Origin: Desmodus rotundus
Lineage: Eukaryota; Chordata; Mammalia; Chiroptera; Phyllostomidae
DNA length: 64,000 bases
Assembly (NCBI RefSeq): GCF_022682495.2
Contig: NC_071399.1
Span: 11,141,342 to 11,205,341, forward strand
Direction: 5' to 3'
Shown here: positions 46,855 through 56,033 of the stretch, one piece after another
Layout: the number at the start of each line of letters is the position of its first letter
Numbering within the stretch: position 1 is the first letter of the stretch
Position numbers and translations under genes: made by a program
Notes under the pieces: generated by a model
Seen by the model: only the letters and a program-made list of their open reading frames with translations
Told to the model about the DNA's origin: nothing
Databases searched by the model: none

Positions 46855-47332
46855 AATTACTTTATTGTTGTTCAATTACAGTTGTCTGCATTTTCTCCCC
46901 ACCACTCTCCCCCCACCCCAGCCAAACCCACCTCCCTCCCTTGCTTCGCCTTCCCCCTTGGCTTTGTCCATGTGTCCTTTATTGTAGTTCCTAAAAACCC
47001 TTCTTCCCACTGTCCCCTCCCCGCTCCCCTCTGGCTATTGTTAGATTGTTCTTAATTTCAATGTCTCTGGTTATATTTTGTTTGCTTTTTTCTTTTGTTG
47101 ATTATGTTCCAGTTAAAGGTGAAATCATATGGTATTTGTCCCTCACCACCTGGCTTATTTCACTTAGCATAATGCTCTCCAGTTCCATCCACGCTGTTGC
47201 AAAGGGTAGGAGCTCCTTCTTTCTCTCTGCTGCATAGAATTCCATTATGTAAATGTACCATAGCTTTTTTATCCACTCATTTACTGATGGGCACTTAGGC
47301 TGCTTCTAGCACTTGGCTATTATAAATTGTGC
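46855..47332 (-). mobile_element. 5'-truncated LINE-1 3' end, reverse
   Basis: A reverse bat-type L1: actttattgttgttcaatta, cagttgtctgcattttctcc, ggctattgttagattgttct, tgattatgttccagttaaag, ggcttatttcacttagcata, atgctctccagttccatcca, ctgcatagaattccattatg, cttggctattataaattgtg. It is flanked by tgatttttt at 46845-46853 and 47333-47341. The right copy is followed by aaaa, which fits the L1 endonuclease site. It is colinear, with no inversion. The plus-strand open frames here are 3' UTR readings. Confidence 0.88.
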
Positions 47333-47341
47333 TGATTTTTT

Positions 47342-48478
47342 AAAAATATATTTCTCTACATATGGATCGCATCACATTATAAATCTTATGTTTTTGAAAA
47401 AGGAGACTATTTTTAGGGTTGGGAATCTAAAACATACAGAATAATGTTTTAGTGACATAATTAAGAGAGAAGTGATTGCCCTCTAGTAAGGTGAATAGTT
47501 AATACAATCTCTAACCATGATTAAAAAATAAAACACTTACATTCTCACAAAGTCTACAGAGGCTGAACTATATAATGCAATTAAAAATACATTTCTCTCC
47601 TTTATATATTTTATCTTTTTTGGATGTATACCTTTTAAATTTTTTGTACTATAATCATGTATTAATGACTTTGGAAAATAAATATTTTATATAAACTGAT
47701 AAATAAAACATATCCAAGAGTAGAAGGTAAAAAGATTATGGAAAATTGTACCCTGGATATGAGGAAGCCATCAGAGAGAAATGTATTATGGGAATATTTA
47801 AGCAATCCGGGAATAATTTGAACTCCTTATTTAAGCAATACTAGATGGCTGATCTGGAGGAAATCCTTCTGCAACTCAAAAAACTACTTTTCAAAATTAC
47901 CCACAAATAGCACATAATATCAGAATTTTGTGTAGGAAATATTAACATCAGCCTTTCCCCATCTGAATTCTGCAAAAACCATTACTACCTAATCAACAGC
48001 AGGGTGGACTAAAAGGAAATGGAACACCCTGTTCTTAGTGAACACCAAGCCCACATATGAGTAAAAAGTAACACTAGCTTGGGACTATAAAAATAATCCT
48101 TAAATATGAGGAGAAAATAGGACTGTATAGGTACAGGAGCAAATTTTCATTGTAAGAGATTTACTGAACAAAAGAAAAAATGCATTAATAAACAACTGCT
48201 CTGTAGTTGCAAAATTAAAAAGAAAACCAAAAAAATGGGCCCTTCAAAAACAAATATAGGATGGAATGAACACACACAGATTTCCCAGCAGCCGGTGAAT
48301 CACGTGGCCCCAGAGCAAAGACCGTCAAATGCTGAAAGTTAGTATCCCTGGCATTTTTGCCTTCCCCCTGCCAATAAGTCAAACCACAGACAACGTGTTT
48401 ATGCACTTTACATTCTAACACAGAGCTAGCAAAAGATATAAGCCTGCCCCACCAAAAAACATTGAAATCTAAAAGCTA
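47342..48478. other. Unique A+T-rich sequence, no gene seen
   Basis: Nothing was recognised. The word atttaagcaat occurs twice (near 47798 and 47830). Confidence 0.3.
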
Positions 48479-49039
48479 AATTTTGGTTGGCCAAAAAGCC
48501 CATTTAGTTTTTTCCTTAAAATAAAAGACATGTTTTCAATTTACAGCAGTACTGACTCTTTATTGATCTGGATATTTTGTGTATGTGGGCTATCTCCCAT
48601 GTGGTATAATGTTGATTGTTCTCACTTGTCTCCATTTGATCTCTATCAACTTCAACTGGTCTACCCAACGGTGAAGCATCGTCTAGCAAGAAATCTCCAG
48701 CTCAAAACTTCGCAAACCACTTTTGACATGTTCAGCCAGTCACAGCGCCTTCTCCATACACTGCACAAATCTTTTTTTGCTTTTCAGTTGCCTTTTTACC
48801 TTTCTTGAAATAGTAAAGCATAATATGCTGACAACGTTGCTTATTTTCCCCCATCTTCAATATTAAAATGGCTACACAAAAATTCACCAACTTAGATTTT
48901 TTAAAAAAAAATGAACACTGATGTGATCGCTGTCACAATACAATCTAACAAAACTGTTTCTAATGAAGTTAAAGACAACTGAGGGCTACTAGAGCCTTCT
49001 TATGGGAAAACAGCAAATGATCACTTGGGCCAACCCAAA
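48479..49039 (-). mobile_element. Internally deleted mariner (Tc1/mariner) transposon
   Basis: Inverted ends: left ttggttggccaaaaagccca, and right end cacttgggccaacccaaat, whose reverse is atttgggttggcccaagtg. Both match the ggttggccaaaaag terminus of mammalian mariner elements. TA dinucleotides lie at both borders (48477-48478 and 49040-49041), as expected for mariner. The element is about 560 bp, against roughly 1.3 kb for a full copy. It keeps the 5' UTR, the transposase N-terminus and the far 3' end, and has lost the DDD/DDE catalytic core. It is transcribed on the minus strand. It is a fossil and could only have moved with transposase supplied in trans. Confidence 0.88.
48516..48854 (-). 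pseudogene. Truncated mariner transposase, N-terminal part, two in-frame stops
   Basis: From an ATG at 48854-48852 the frame runs 113 codons to a TAA at 48518-48516. Only codons 41 and 51 (both TGA) break it. Recognisable mariner segments are FKKGKKATEKQKKICAVYGE, then TCQKWFAKF after the first stop, then GDFLLDDASPLGRPVEVDRD and NNQHYTTWEIAHIHKIS. These are the two helix-turn-helix DNA-binding parts. Related copies have Arg (CGA) at both stop positions, so each TGA is a likely CpG-to-TpG decay event. Family transposases have about 345 residues; the catalytic domain is absent here. With no frameshift in 113 codons the copy is moderately old, or came from an already deleted source. Confidence 0.85.
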
Positions 49040-49300
49040 TAAAACAAACGATACCAAATCAGGTAAGGAAAATATAATTCTGGAAATAGAATAAAACCTC
49101 ACAAAATTTGAAATGCTATACCTAGAATAAAATCAAGTATATATTTATAAAATAAGTGCATAATGGTTAATATGGGAATAATCCAAAAATAATAAATTGT
49201 TAGCATTACCCAAATAAAAACCCAAAGAAAGAATTGGAAGATAAAGTCCAGGAATATCAGTTGCATCTCATAAATGGAAAAAGAAAGATGTAAATGGAAA
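49040..49300. other. A+T-rich sequence, no gene seen
   Basis: Nothing firm. The minus strand is open but hydrophobic because the DNA is A+T-rich. Confidence 0.25.
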
Positions 49301-49445
49301 ACATTAACAAAATTATACCCAACCTTGAGTTTAAAGACGTTTGGGTAGGTGAAACACATTTTTAAATCATCTGCCCATGGGTGATAATTGAAACCATGGC
49401 AAATAACACATGGACTGGAGAGAGAGAAGAGGTCCCAAACCAAAC
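49301..49445 (-). mobile_element. Possible L2/CR1-type reverse-transcriptase remnant
   Basis: In reverse, the translation includes CHGFNYHPWADDLKMCF, which recalls the 'FNYHLYADDSQIY' catalytic neighbourhood of L2/CR1-type reverse transcriptases (Y/W-ADD box). A short 'FKLK' stretch follows. The similarity is brief and no other L2 part is seen nearby, so the call is tentative. Confidence 0.3.
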
Positions 49446-50777
49446 CTTCTAAAATTCAAAAAGATAGTAATCTAAAAGATGATGAACTGCAAAGCAGACA
49501 GAAAAGAGTAGCTGGGAAGGTCAGGGTTACAATGAGAGACTGAGAAACTTCCCAAGCGGAGGAAAGAGAATGGTCAACAGTTCTTCAACAGAAAATGTTG
49601 AAAAGAGGTCAAATTACATGAGAACTTTACACACATAATGTCGAGGTAGTTGCTGAATTTAGTAAAAGCCATTTTGGTGACATGTTGACGTAGAAGTTAG
49701 GTTTTAGGGGGTAGAAAGGAGTAAGTGAGAAGCAGCACCAGGAGGAGAGAGACAGAATACATCTTTGACATGGTAACAAATACCTACCTTCTTTTTCAAA
49801 CATGAAACACTTAAGGAAAATGAATATAAATCAAGAACATATATACCTGATTTATTGGGAAGCATAAATTCTTTGTATATCAAGATAAAACTATTTTTTT
49901 ATTCCAAAAAATACTAAAAATTGAGCTCTGTCTTATCAAGCTCATCCCTTGCTGTCAGCTTTTATAACTATGCAGGTGGAATGAATTCTTTAAGCCTTGG
50001 TCCAACTCATTTTAAGATTGCAGACTCATTGAATTAAAAATTCCTCTTTCCTCTTTTCATCGACCCAAAGTATGGAATGTGTGTTTTGTTTTTTGCACAT
50101 ATATCAGGGGGATATTAGTGTTTTCCAGCACAGTCAGAGGGGAGGGAGGCTATGTCTCCTAGGAGAGGTGCACAACTTTCTCGGGTGTTCTCTTTCTCTG
50201 GCGAACAGAAGAACATCGATCAGTTCTTCTGTTTGCCATGTTTGTTGAGTATGTCAGAGGATATTATGGGAATCTAGCTCTTGACATGGGATATCTACTC
50301 TGAGATTCACCATTTTTTCTCTCTCTTTCTGGACGGGTGATCCACCATCAAGCTTTTTGCTATGTGACCAGCGGAGCGCCTCAAGCTCCAACAACCTGTT
50401 GTGTTTCCCACTGAATCCACAGTGAGAACACACATTGCCCACCAGCAAGTCTTTTCCGAGTTCTGTCTTCTCTCTCTTCTGCTCCATTTCCCACATGCGA
50501 CTAACACTGTGCACCCAACCAAATTAATGGTAGAACAAAATTCATTTGTTGGTCACCATCACCCAATTAAGAGGTAGGATCTAAAAAGTTCAGATACCCC
50601 CACACCTTTCCATTGACTCCTTTTTTTACTCAACCCCAAAATGAGCTAAAGAGAGAGAAGAGCCTTTTCTCATGGTCATCACTCCTTTAAAACTTAAGCC
50701 CTTCCTTGCTGATTAGGGAGTCAGGGTTGTGTTGGTGGATTATTCTCACTTCGCTGACTAGCACATCTCAACAAGAC
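49446..50777. other. Unique sequence, no gene seen
   Basis: No gene or repeat was recognised. The reverse open frames at 50250-50520 lie in a G+C-richer patch without splice signals. Confidence 0.3.
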
Positions 50778-51070
50778 TGATCTCACCTATAAGTGGAAGC
50801 AAAACATAACAAACAAGCGAGCAAAATAGAACCAGAGACATGGAAATAAAGAACAAACTGAGAGTAACCAGAATGGATGGGGAGAGGGTAATGGGGGAAA
50901 GAAGGGGAAGGGTAAACAGTGAACATGTATAAAGGACTCAAGAATTAAGACAATGGTGGGGGTGGGGGAAGGATTGAATGTGGGAGGTGGGGGCTAGGTA
51001 GGGCAGAGTAAAGGAGGGGAAATGGAGACAACTGAAATTGACCAATAAAAAAATTTAAAAGGAAAAAAAA
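50778..51070 (+). mobile_element. 5'-truncated LINE-1 3' end
   Basis: Forward L1 3' UTR: tgatctcacctataagtgga, aaatagaaccagagacatgg, aaataaagaacaaactgaga, a G-rich block, acatgtataaaggactcaag and an A-rich end after actgaaattgaccaataaaa. Target-site duplications are not evident. It is the same subfamily as the copy at 21.7 kb, with a different truncation point. Confidence 0.8.
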
Positions 51071-51265
51071 GGCCTAAGGGGAGGATAATGGCTTCACCAG
51101 ATGATTGTTCTCTGAATCAGGCAGATACTCAGTTCTAAGATACAGGCATTAATTGCCAGTGTTATCACTTGGCATCCAAATTCATTCTATCACCCTTGTA
51201 TTCTCCATATTCACTTAACACTATCACTTGAAATCTGTCCAAATGAATAAGTCAGGAAATAGGAA
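51071..51265. other. Unique sequence, no gene seen
   Basis: Short interval between the L1 and the SINE target site. Confidence 0.3.
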
Positions 51266-51349
51266 AAGTTATTGTGTATGTGTGTGTGTATACACACACA
51301 CATATATACATACATATATATATAAAAATTATGTATATATATATATATA
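51266..51349. repeat. Expanded TG/CA/TA microsatellite in the left target-site copy
   Basis: It starts aagttattgtgtatg, the same 14 bases that begin the right-hand flank of the SINE (51561-51574), and continues as TG, CA and TA repeats. The right flank keeps only a short TA run, so the left copy appears expanded. Confidence 0.7.
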
Positions 51350-51560
51350 TAAGAAAGATTTTATTTATTTCTTTTTAGAGAGGGGGGAAGGAAGGGAGAA
51401 AGAGAGGGAGAGAAACATCAGTGGTTGCTTCTCACACGCCCACCACTGGGGACCTGGCCTGCAACCCAGGCATGTGCCCTAGACTGGGAATCGAAGTGGG
51501 AAATGGTGACCCCTTGGTTCTCAGGTTGGCACTCAACAACTGAGCCACACCAGCCAGGGC
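51350..51560 (-). mobile_element. Ves SINE, reverse
   Basis: Reverse complement of a Ves SINE. The T-rich tail is ttttatttatttctttttag, followed by gaaggaagggagaaagagag, gagagaaacatcagtggttg, cttctcacacgcccaccact, ggcatgtgccctagactggg, and the head ending tgagccacaccagccagggc. The target-site duplication starts aagttattgtgtat on both sides (51266 and 51561). The B box is recognisable in reverse near 51486-51497. It is moderately diverged. Confidence 0.92.
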
Positions 51561-51729
51561 AAGTTATTGTGTATATATGTATATATATATATATGTTTAA
51601 AGAACAAAGGTGATTATTTTGTAGCTGACACTCCAATTTACAAAATACACGTAAAAAATAAAAATGTAAAATAGTAATATTGATAACAGAGTTCAGTAAA
51701 TTGGTTGTTAGTACATAGAAATATAACAT

Positions 51730-51883
51730 CCACTATTTGTCAGGATGTAGTGAACTGAATATCACCAAATTTAGTTGATTGCAATGCAAATTCACTTCGA
51801 TAATTCTAAAAACTTTTCCTGATTATCTCAAGTCTTAAAATGGTCATATCCCTTGATCCAGTGATTCTATTTCAAAGAATCTG
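51730..51883 (+). mobile_element. Old L1M fragment, left part (split by a SINE)
   Basis: ctatttgtcaggatgtagtg, ttaaaatggtcatatccctt and gatccagtgattctatttca match old L1M 3' sequence (gttggtgaggatgtggtg ... aaatgttcatacccttcgacccagtaattccacttc). The match resumes after the SINE. Confidence 0.65.
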
Positions 51884-52112
51884 TCCTGCTCTGGCTGTTG
51901 TGGCTCAGTTGGTTAGGCATCAGCTTGCAAATTGAAATGTCTCTGGTTCGATTCCTGGTCAGAGCACATGCCTGGGTTTTAGGTTAAGTCTCCAATAGGG
52001 GTACATATGGAAGGTAGTTAATCGATGTTTCTCTTTCACATTGATGTTTCTCTCCCTTTCTTTCTCCCTCCCTTCCCCTTCTCTCTAAAATTCAAAACTA
52101 AAATTTATTAAA
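51884..52112 (+). mobile_element. Ves SINE inserted in an old L1M
   Basis: It starts tcctgctctggctgttgtgg with a tRNA-like head, then cctggtcagagcacatgcct, aatcgatgtttctctttcac, a second tgatgtttctctccctttct, and an A-rich end. Flanking repeats are aaagaatctg (51874-51883) and aaagaatttg (52113-52122), 9 of 10 matching. It is more diverged than the copy at 23.3 kb and so probably older. Confidence 0.92.
51901..51955 (+). promoter_or_regulatory. Internal pol III promoter of the SINE (A and B boxes)
   Basis: The A box is tggctcagttgg at 51901-51912 and the B box is ggttcgattcc at 51945-51955. The B box is an exact tRNA-type match. Confidence 0.7.
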
Positions 52113-52385
52113 AAAGAATTTGAACTTAAAAAATCCATTGTAAAAATAATTTTCAAAATATATAAGAATTTAAAAGGATTATTAAAAATATATTTAACCT
52201 TGAAAAAATGATAATATTCTGGGAATAGTTTAAAATTTTCTTACAATGCATTATTACACAGCCATAGAATATATTTATACCTTTCTCTCACTATGTAGAA
52301 AAATACTCGATGCAATGTTAAATGAAAAAAGCAGAAACTGATTAGTATGTAAGCCAGACTGCATGCAACATTTAACATGAGGTCC
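52113..52385 (+). mobile_element. Old L1M fragment, right part
   Basis: It continues the L1M broken at 51883: gggaatagtttaaaattttc, attattacacagccatagaa, gtagaaaaatactcgatgca, atgttaaatgaaaaaagcag and aaactgattagtatgtaagc, as in the final part of old L1M 3' ends. Confidence 0.65.
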
Positions 52386-55180
52386 TTTCTGTTTCAAAAT
52401 CAGCTGAGGCCAAGGAAAACACATGTCCAATACTCAGCACATCCTAAATTTCTATCCCTAATATTACACAGGACACACCTACAGATCATAAAACTAGTTT
52501 GTTCCATATTAGTGCAATATCTACCTTGAGAGTATAAAAGCAATAATATATGTCGGCAAGAGGCATCATTGTTCTTTGCATCCCACCATTCTGAGGGTAG
52601 GTTGTGTTTCTCCCTACCCAAGCCAGGTGAGATGGGCTTTAATGACATTATTCAGAGACTGGCATGGGTCCTGAGACATGATGGCTTAGTAACAAAGTAA
52701 AAGAAAAAAGAGCCATCCTTTCACCAATGGTGGAGCAGGGAACCCGCCCAAAGGGGCTGTAAGAAAGAGGAAAGAGATGTCAGTGGAAGGGATGGAAGCT
52801 GAACACCCAGAGGCTGTGAGAGATTGGGGAATAAGCCAGCTACTAGATGTTGCCAATGGCAAAGATAGTACAGCTAGTCATGGAACGCATATTTGAGAGA
52901 AACGTTATCCCAAGAGAGAAAGAACGAGTAACTATCCAATACGAGAATACACGTGAACCAGCCAGGTTGCTGCTTTGCTGACCCCGTGCCAATTGCCCAT
53001 GATCCCTTCAACCAGGGCCCAATCAGACAGCGATAGAAATCCTGAATTTGGAGTGATGGGGTTACATCACTAGACTTGTGCTGAGTTAGAGGTGACCACA
53101 AAGAGTAGGAGAACTACCTGCAATTTCTGCTGGGGGTAGGGAAATAAGTATTCAGGAGAACAAATGTCATGTAAAGTGTTGAAATATAAATTAGGTGCTT
53201 CATAATTGTGCCCTACCAAACCCTAGTTGTTTAAGCTATCATTTATATGTATATAAAGGAAAAAAATTGAATGAACTATAGAGAAATACTTATAGAAGTT
53301 ATTAGATAATAGATTGACGGGTAACTTTTCCTCCTTACACATTTTGTACATTCTGTTTTTATGTGAAACATTATTAATTACAAAATGATAAAATATATTA
53401 CTGAATAATCAATTAGGCCAAAGGGGCAGAAAAGTAACTCTAAAAGTGTCCAAATCATCCTTCGCCACTAGATTGAACTAAAATTGTCCAATCAATGACC
53501 CGTCCTGGGACTTAGCTCGTGTGAACTTTGTTTAACCTCTGAATGTTTCAACATCCCACTGCTCTCATGTACGCTGCAGCAATTTCTATCACTGACCTTC
53601 GCTAAGGGAATATTGAAGGGTATTTTTCAAACTAATGGGATAAATTATGCAAACACAGAGTTCAAGGACAGTATGGTGCATATATTAGGTCTTCACTAAG
53701 TGGCAAAACATTAGTTTTGAGGACTATTGCTTGTTCATAGAATAAAGATGAACTGTGGTTTCTAAAATGAGTAAGGCATGCTAAAACACTGTCACCTCAC
53801 TAATTAGAGCGGGGAGAATGATGTATGCTGAATATTCATTCCACAAACATGGAAACCTGTCACATCTGCCACAGTTCTGGAATGCACCCATTAGAAAAGG
53901 CCCATTTGATTGAAATTGTTCATTGCAAGAGAGGAAAGTTTCCTTTTTTATTGTTTATACTTGTCAACTCCTATTCCTGCTTCCAACTGAATGTGTCAAT
54001 GACATTCTCATACTCATTATAGTCAGACGAGGCACCCTTAATTGCTGTGAACGCTGGCCCTGGGTTTTCTTATAGTGCTCTAAATTTGGCGGGATATTTA
54101 ATGGGAATTGTGCACTCATTTGCCATTTAAAGTCAGTGTTCAGCCACCAGGCTTTCCCCCCCCCAACTCTGAATGTGCTCTGCTTGTCAGCAGTGGAAGT
54201 ACTGAGAAGGTCCAGTGGTTAAATAACACTACAAGTGGTTCAAACATAGTCATTTTTAAAGACAGACAAAGAAACAAATATAAATGGATAATAAATGTTG
54301 ATACATGAGCAATGTGGAAGTAGACAAAGCAATGCTGACACCCTTCTTCACTAAAAGAAGACAGGCAGCTAAATTGAGGGGTGGTGGAAGCCCCTAAAGG
54401 AATACGCTCTAATCATGGACACATTATGGTCTTCAGTGGCAGCCACTTTATGAGACAAAAAAAAAAATCAATACAAGCATTACATTTGCAAACTAAAGTC
54501 GGGGTTGTTGTTTCATTTGTTAAGGTTTTGGACCACAGGGTAGAAACATTTCAATGAATGATCCGAGTCAAGCTAATCTTTTTGAGATTGTCCATTTATT
54601 CAAAACATTAAACTTAATTGGCTTTTCGAGACAGTACTTTTTCCTTTCCATCTTGGTTGTCTTAACTCCAACCACTGCCTTCCTGCTGATTTCCTTTGTT
54701 AGACGCCTTCAAGTCTCGTGAGTGAAGTTAATGTGGATTTCAACTATCACCACTTGGTTTACTGATACGCAACAGCTCTGGACATCCCCCCAGCCCCCCA
54801 AATATATTTTATTTATTTTGAATATATATGCATACCACATGTGTCTTTTTCTCTTTTGAAAAATAACCTCAGGTATTCATTGTAATCTGGCTCCAAACAG
54901 GATTGTACTGTTTTAGATTTTTGGTTTTTAATTATTATCATTTAAAAAGCAAGTGAAAAGAAAACGGTAATTTGTAGCTACCGACTGTTTGATTGCCTCT
55001 CTTCTTGGTTTTCCACTGGTAGTATGCAGGGCAGAGCTTTTGAGGTTGAGCTTTTCATCCAGCAGAAAGGGAAATAAACGCATCATAGTTTCTTCTGATT
55101 ATTCTGGGCATTTGAAGTTCCCTAGAGAACTTTGTGTTTGTTGTTTATTTCCCTTATCTTTCCCATGCGGTACTAGGCTC
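52386..55180. other. Unique sequence, no gene seen
   Basis: No gene or firm repeat was recognised. Short A and C runs occur at 54458-54468 and 54159-54167. Confidence 0.3.
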
Positions 55181-55192
55181 CATGTGCTTTCT

Positions 55193-55527
55193 TTTTTTCT
55201 TTTTTCTTTTTTTTTTTTGGTGCTAGAACAAGACATTTATTTTTTTATTTTTTTAATTTTTATTGTTATTCAATTACAGTTGTATGCCTTTTCTCCCCAT
55301 CCCTCCACCCCACCCCAGCCGAACCCCCCTCCCTCCCCCACCTCCACCCTCCCCCCTTGATTTTGTCCATGTGACCTTTAACTAGAACATAATCAACAGA
55401 AGAAAAAAGCAAACAAAATATAACCAGAGACATTGAAGTTAAGAACAATCTAACAATAGCCAGGGGGGAGTGGGGAGGGGACAGTGAGGAGAGGGGATTA
55501 CAGGAACTACTATAAAGGACACATGGA
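55193..55527 (-). mobile_element. Twin-primed LINE-1 with possible 3' transduction
   Basis: Perfect 12-bp duplications catgtgctttct at 55181-55192 and 55528-55539 bracket the insertion. The left part is reverse L1 3' end: attgttattcaattacagtt, ttctccccatccctccaccc, ttgattttgtccatgtgacc. At about 55381 orientation flips to forward: ctagaacataatcaacagaa, aacaaaatataaccagagac, aagaacaatctaacaatagc, ttacaggaactactataaag, ending acacatggac. Both arms carry the aaaggwcacatggac segment, a short junction overlap. Between two T tracts, 55219-55237 (ggtgctagaacaagacatt) is not L1. It may be a short piece of source-flank DNA carried along. Confidence 0.9.
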
Positions 55528-55589
55528 CATGTGCTTTCTCATTCATCCTCCCAGTGGTTCTGTGGTGCCCCTTAGTTATGGAGCTTGGG

Positions 55590-55648
55590 ATTATTTCCTC
55601 CTCAAAGATCCACAGCTAGAAAATGGCAGAATTGGACTTGAATCAGTG
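55590..55648 (-). repeat. MIR fragment, reverse
   Basis: ccacagctagaaaatggcag and aattggacttgaatcagtgc match the reverse MIR (cacacagctagtaagtggcagagccaggattcgaacc). Confidence 0.5.
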
Positions 55649-55654
55649 CCCCAT

Positions 55655-55775
55655 TGTAAGGTGATGATGAAAATAACAGTATTCATCTCCTAGATCGTGA
55701 GGGTTCAAGGAGCCAATACAGGCAGAGCCAGTAGAAAGATGCCTGGCACACACTCAGCCTTCCCTAAGTGACGAC
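55655..55775 (+). repeat. MIR fragment, forward
   Basis: gatgatgaaaataacagtat, tcatctcctagatcgtgagg and gaaagatgcctggcacacac match the forward 3' half of MIR (aataatagtacctacctcatagggttgttgtgagg ... cagtgcctggcacatag). It lies back-to-back with the reverse MIR fragment on its left. Confidence 0.55.
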
Positions 55776-55861
55776 TCTAACTCATGGGTGGTCCTGCTCA
55801 GTTCTAAGAAAGAGAAACTTGAATAATATTTTCAAATATTCTAAAACAATAGGCCTTTGAG

Positions 55862-56033
55862 CACTCACAATGGGCCACCTACATTAGAATATTCTGGATA
55901 CTTACTAAAAGGGAAAATTCCTGGATACTACCCTAGACTTAGTAATTAGAAACTCTATAAATGGAGTTTAGAAATCTCAATTTTCAGAAATCCTTGCTTC
56001 AAAAATTTTGAGCACACTACAGTTTGAGAAGCC
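55862..56033 (+). mobile_element. MER5-type hAT-Charlie MITE
   Basis: The left part cctacattagaatattctgg, centre aattcctggatactacccta with ttagtaattagaaactctat, and right end ttgagcacactacagtttga followed by gaagc match MER5A-like elements (cacattagaatcacctgg ... gattcctgggccccacccc ... cagaatctct ... gtttgagaaccactg). It is old, diverged and non-coding. The family is nearly palindromic, so strand is nominal. Confidence 0.68.

Noticed and set aside
46816..47237. Open frames over the L1 at 46.9 kb
   Set aside because: They read the L1 3' UTR in reverse. Near-identical peptides appear from the L1 copies at 7.7 and 55.3 kb, which shows they are repeat translation.
49099..49443. 114-codon hydrophobic open frame on the minus strand
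   Set aside because: Hydrophobicity follows from A+T-rich DNA. Only the first part has a possible L2/CR1 reverse-transcriptase resemblance, reported as a repeat remnant.
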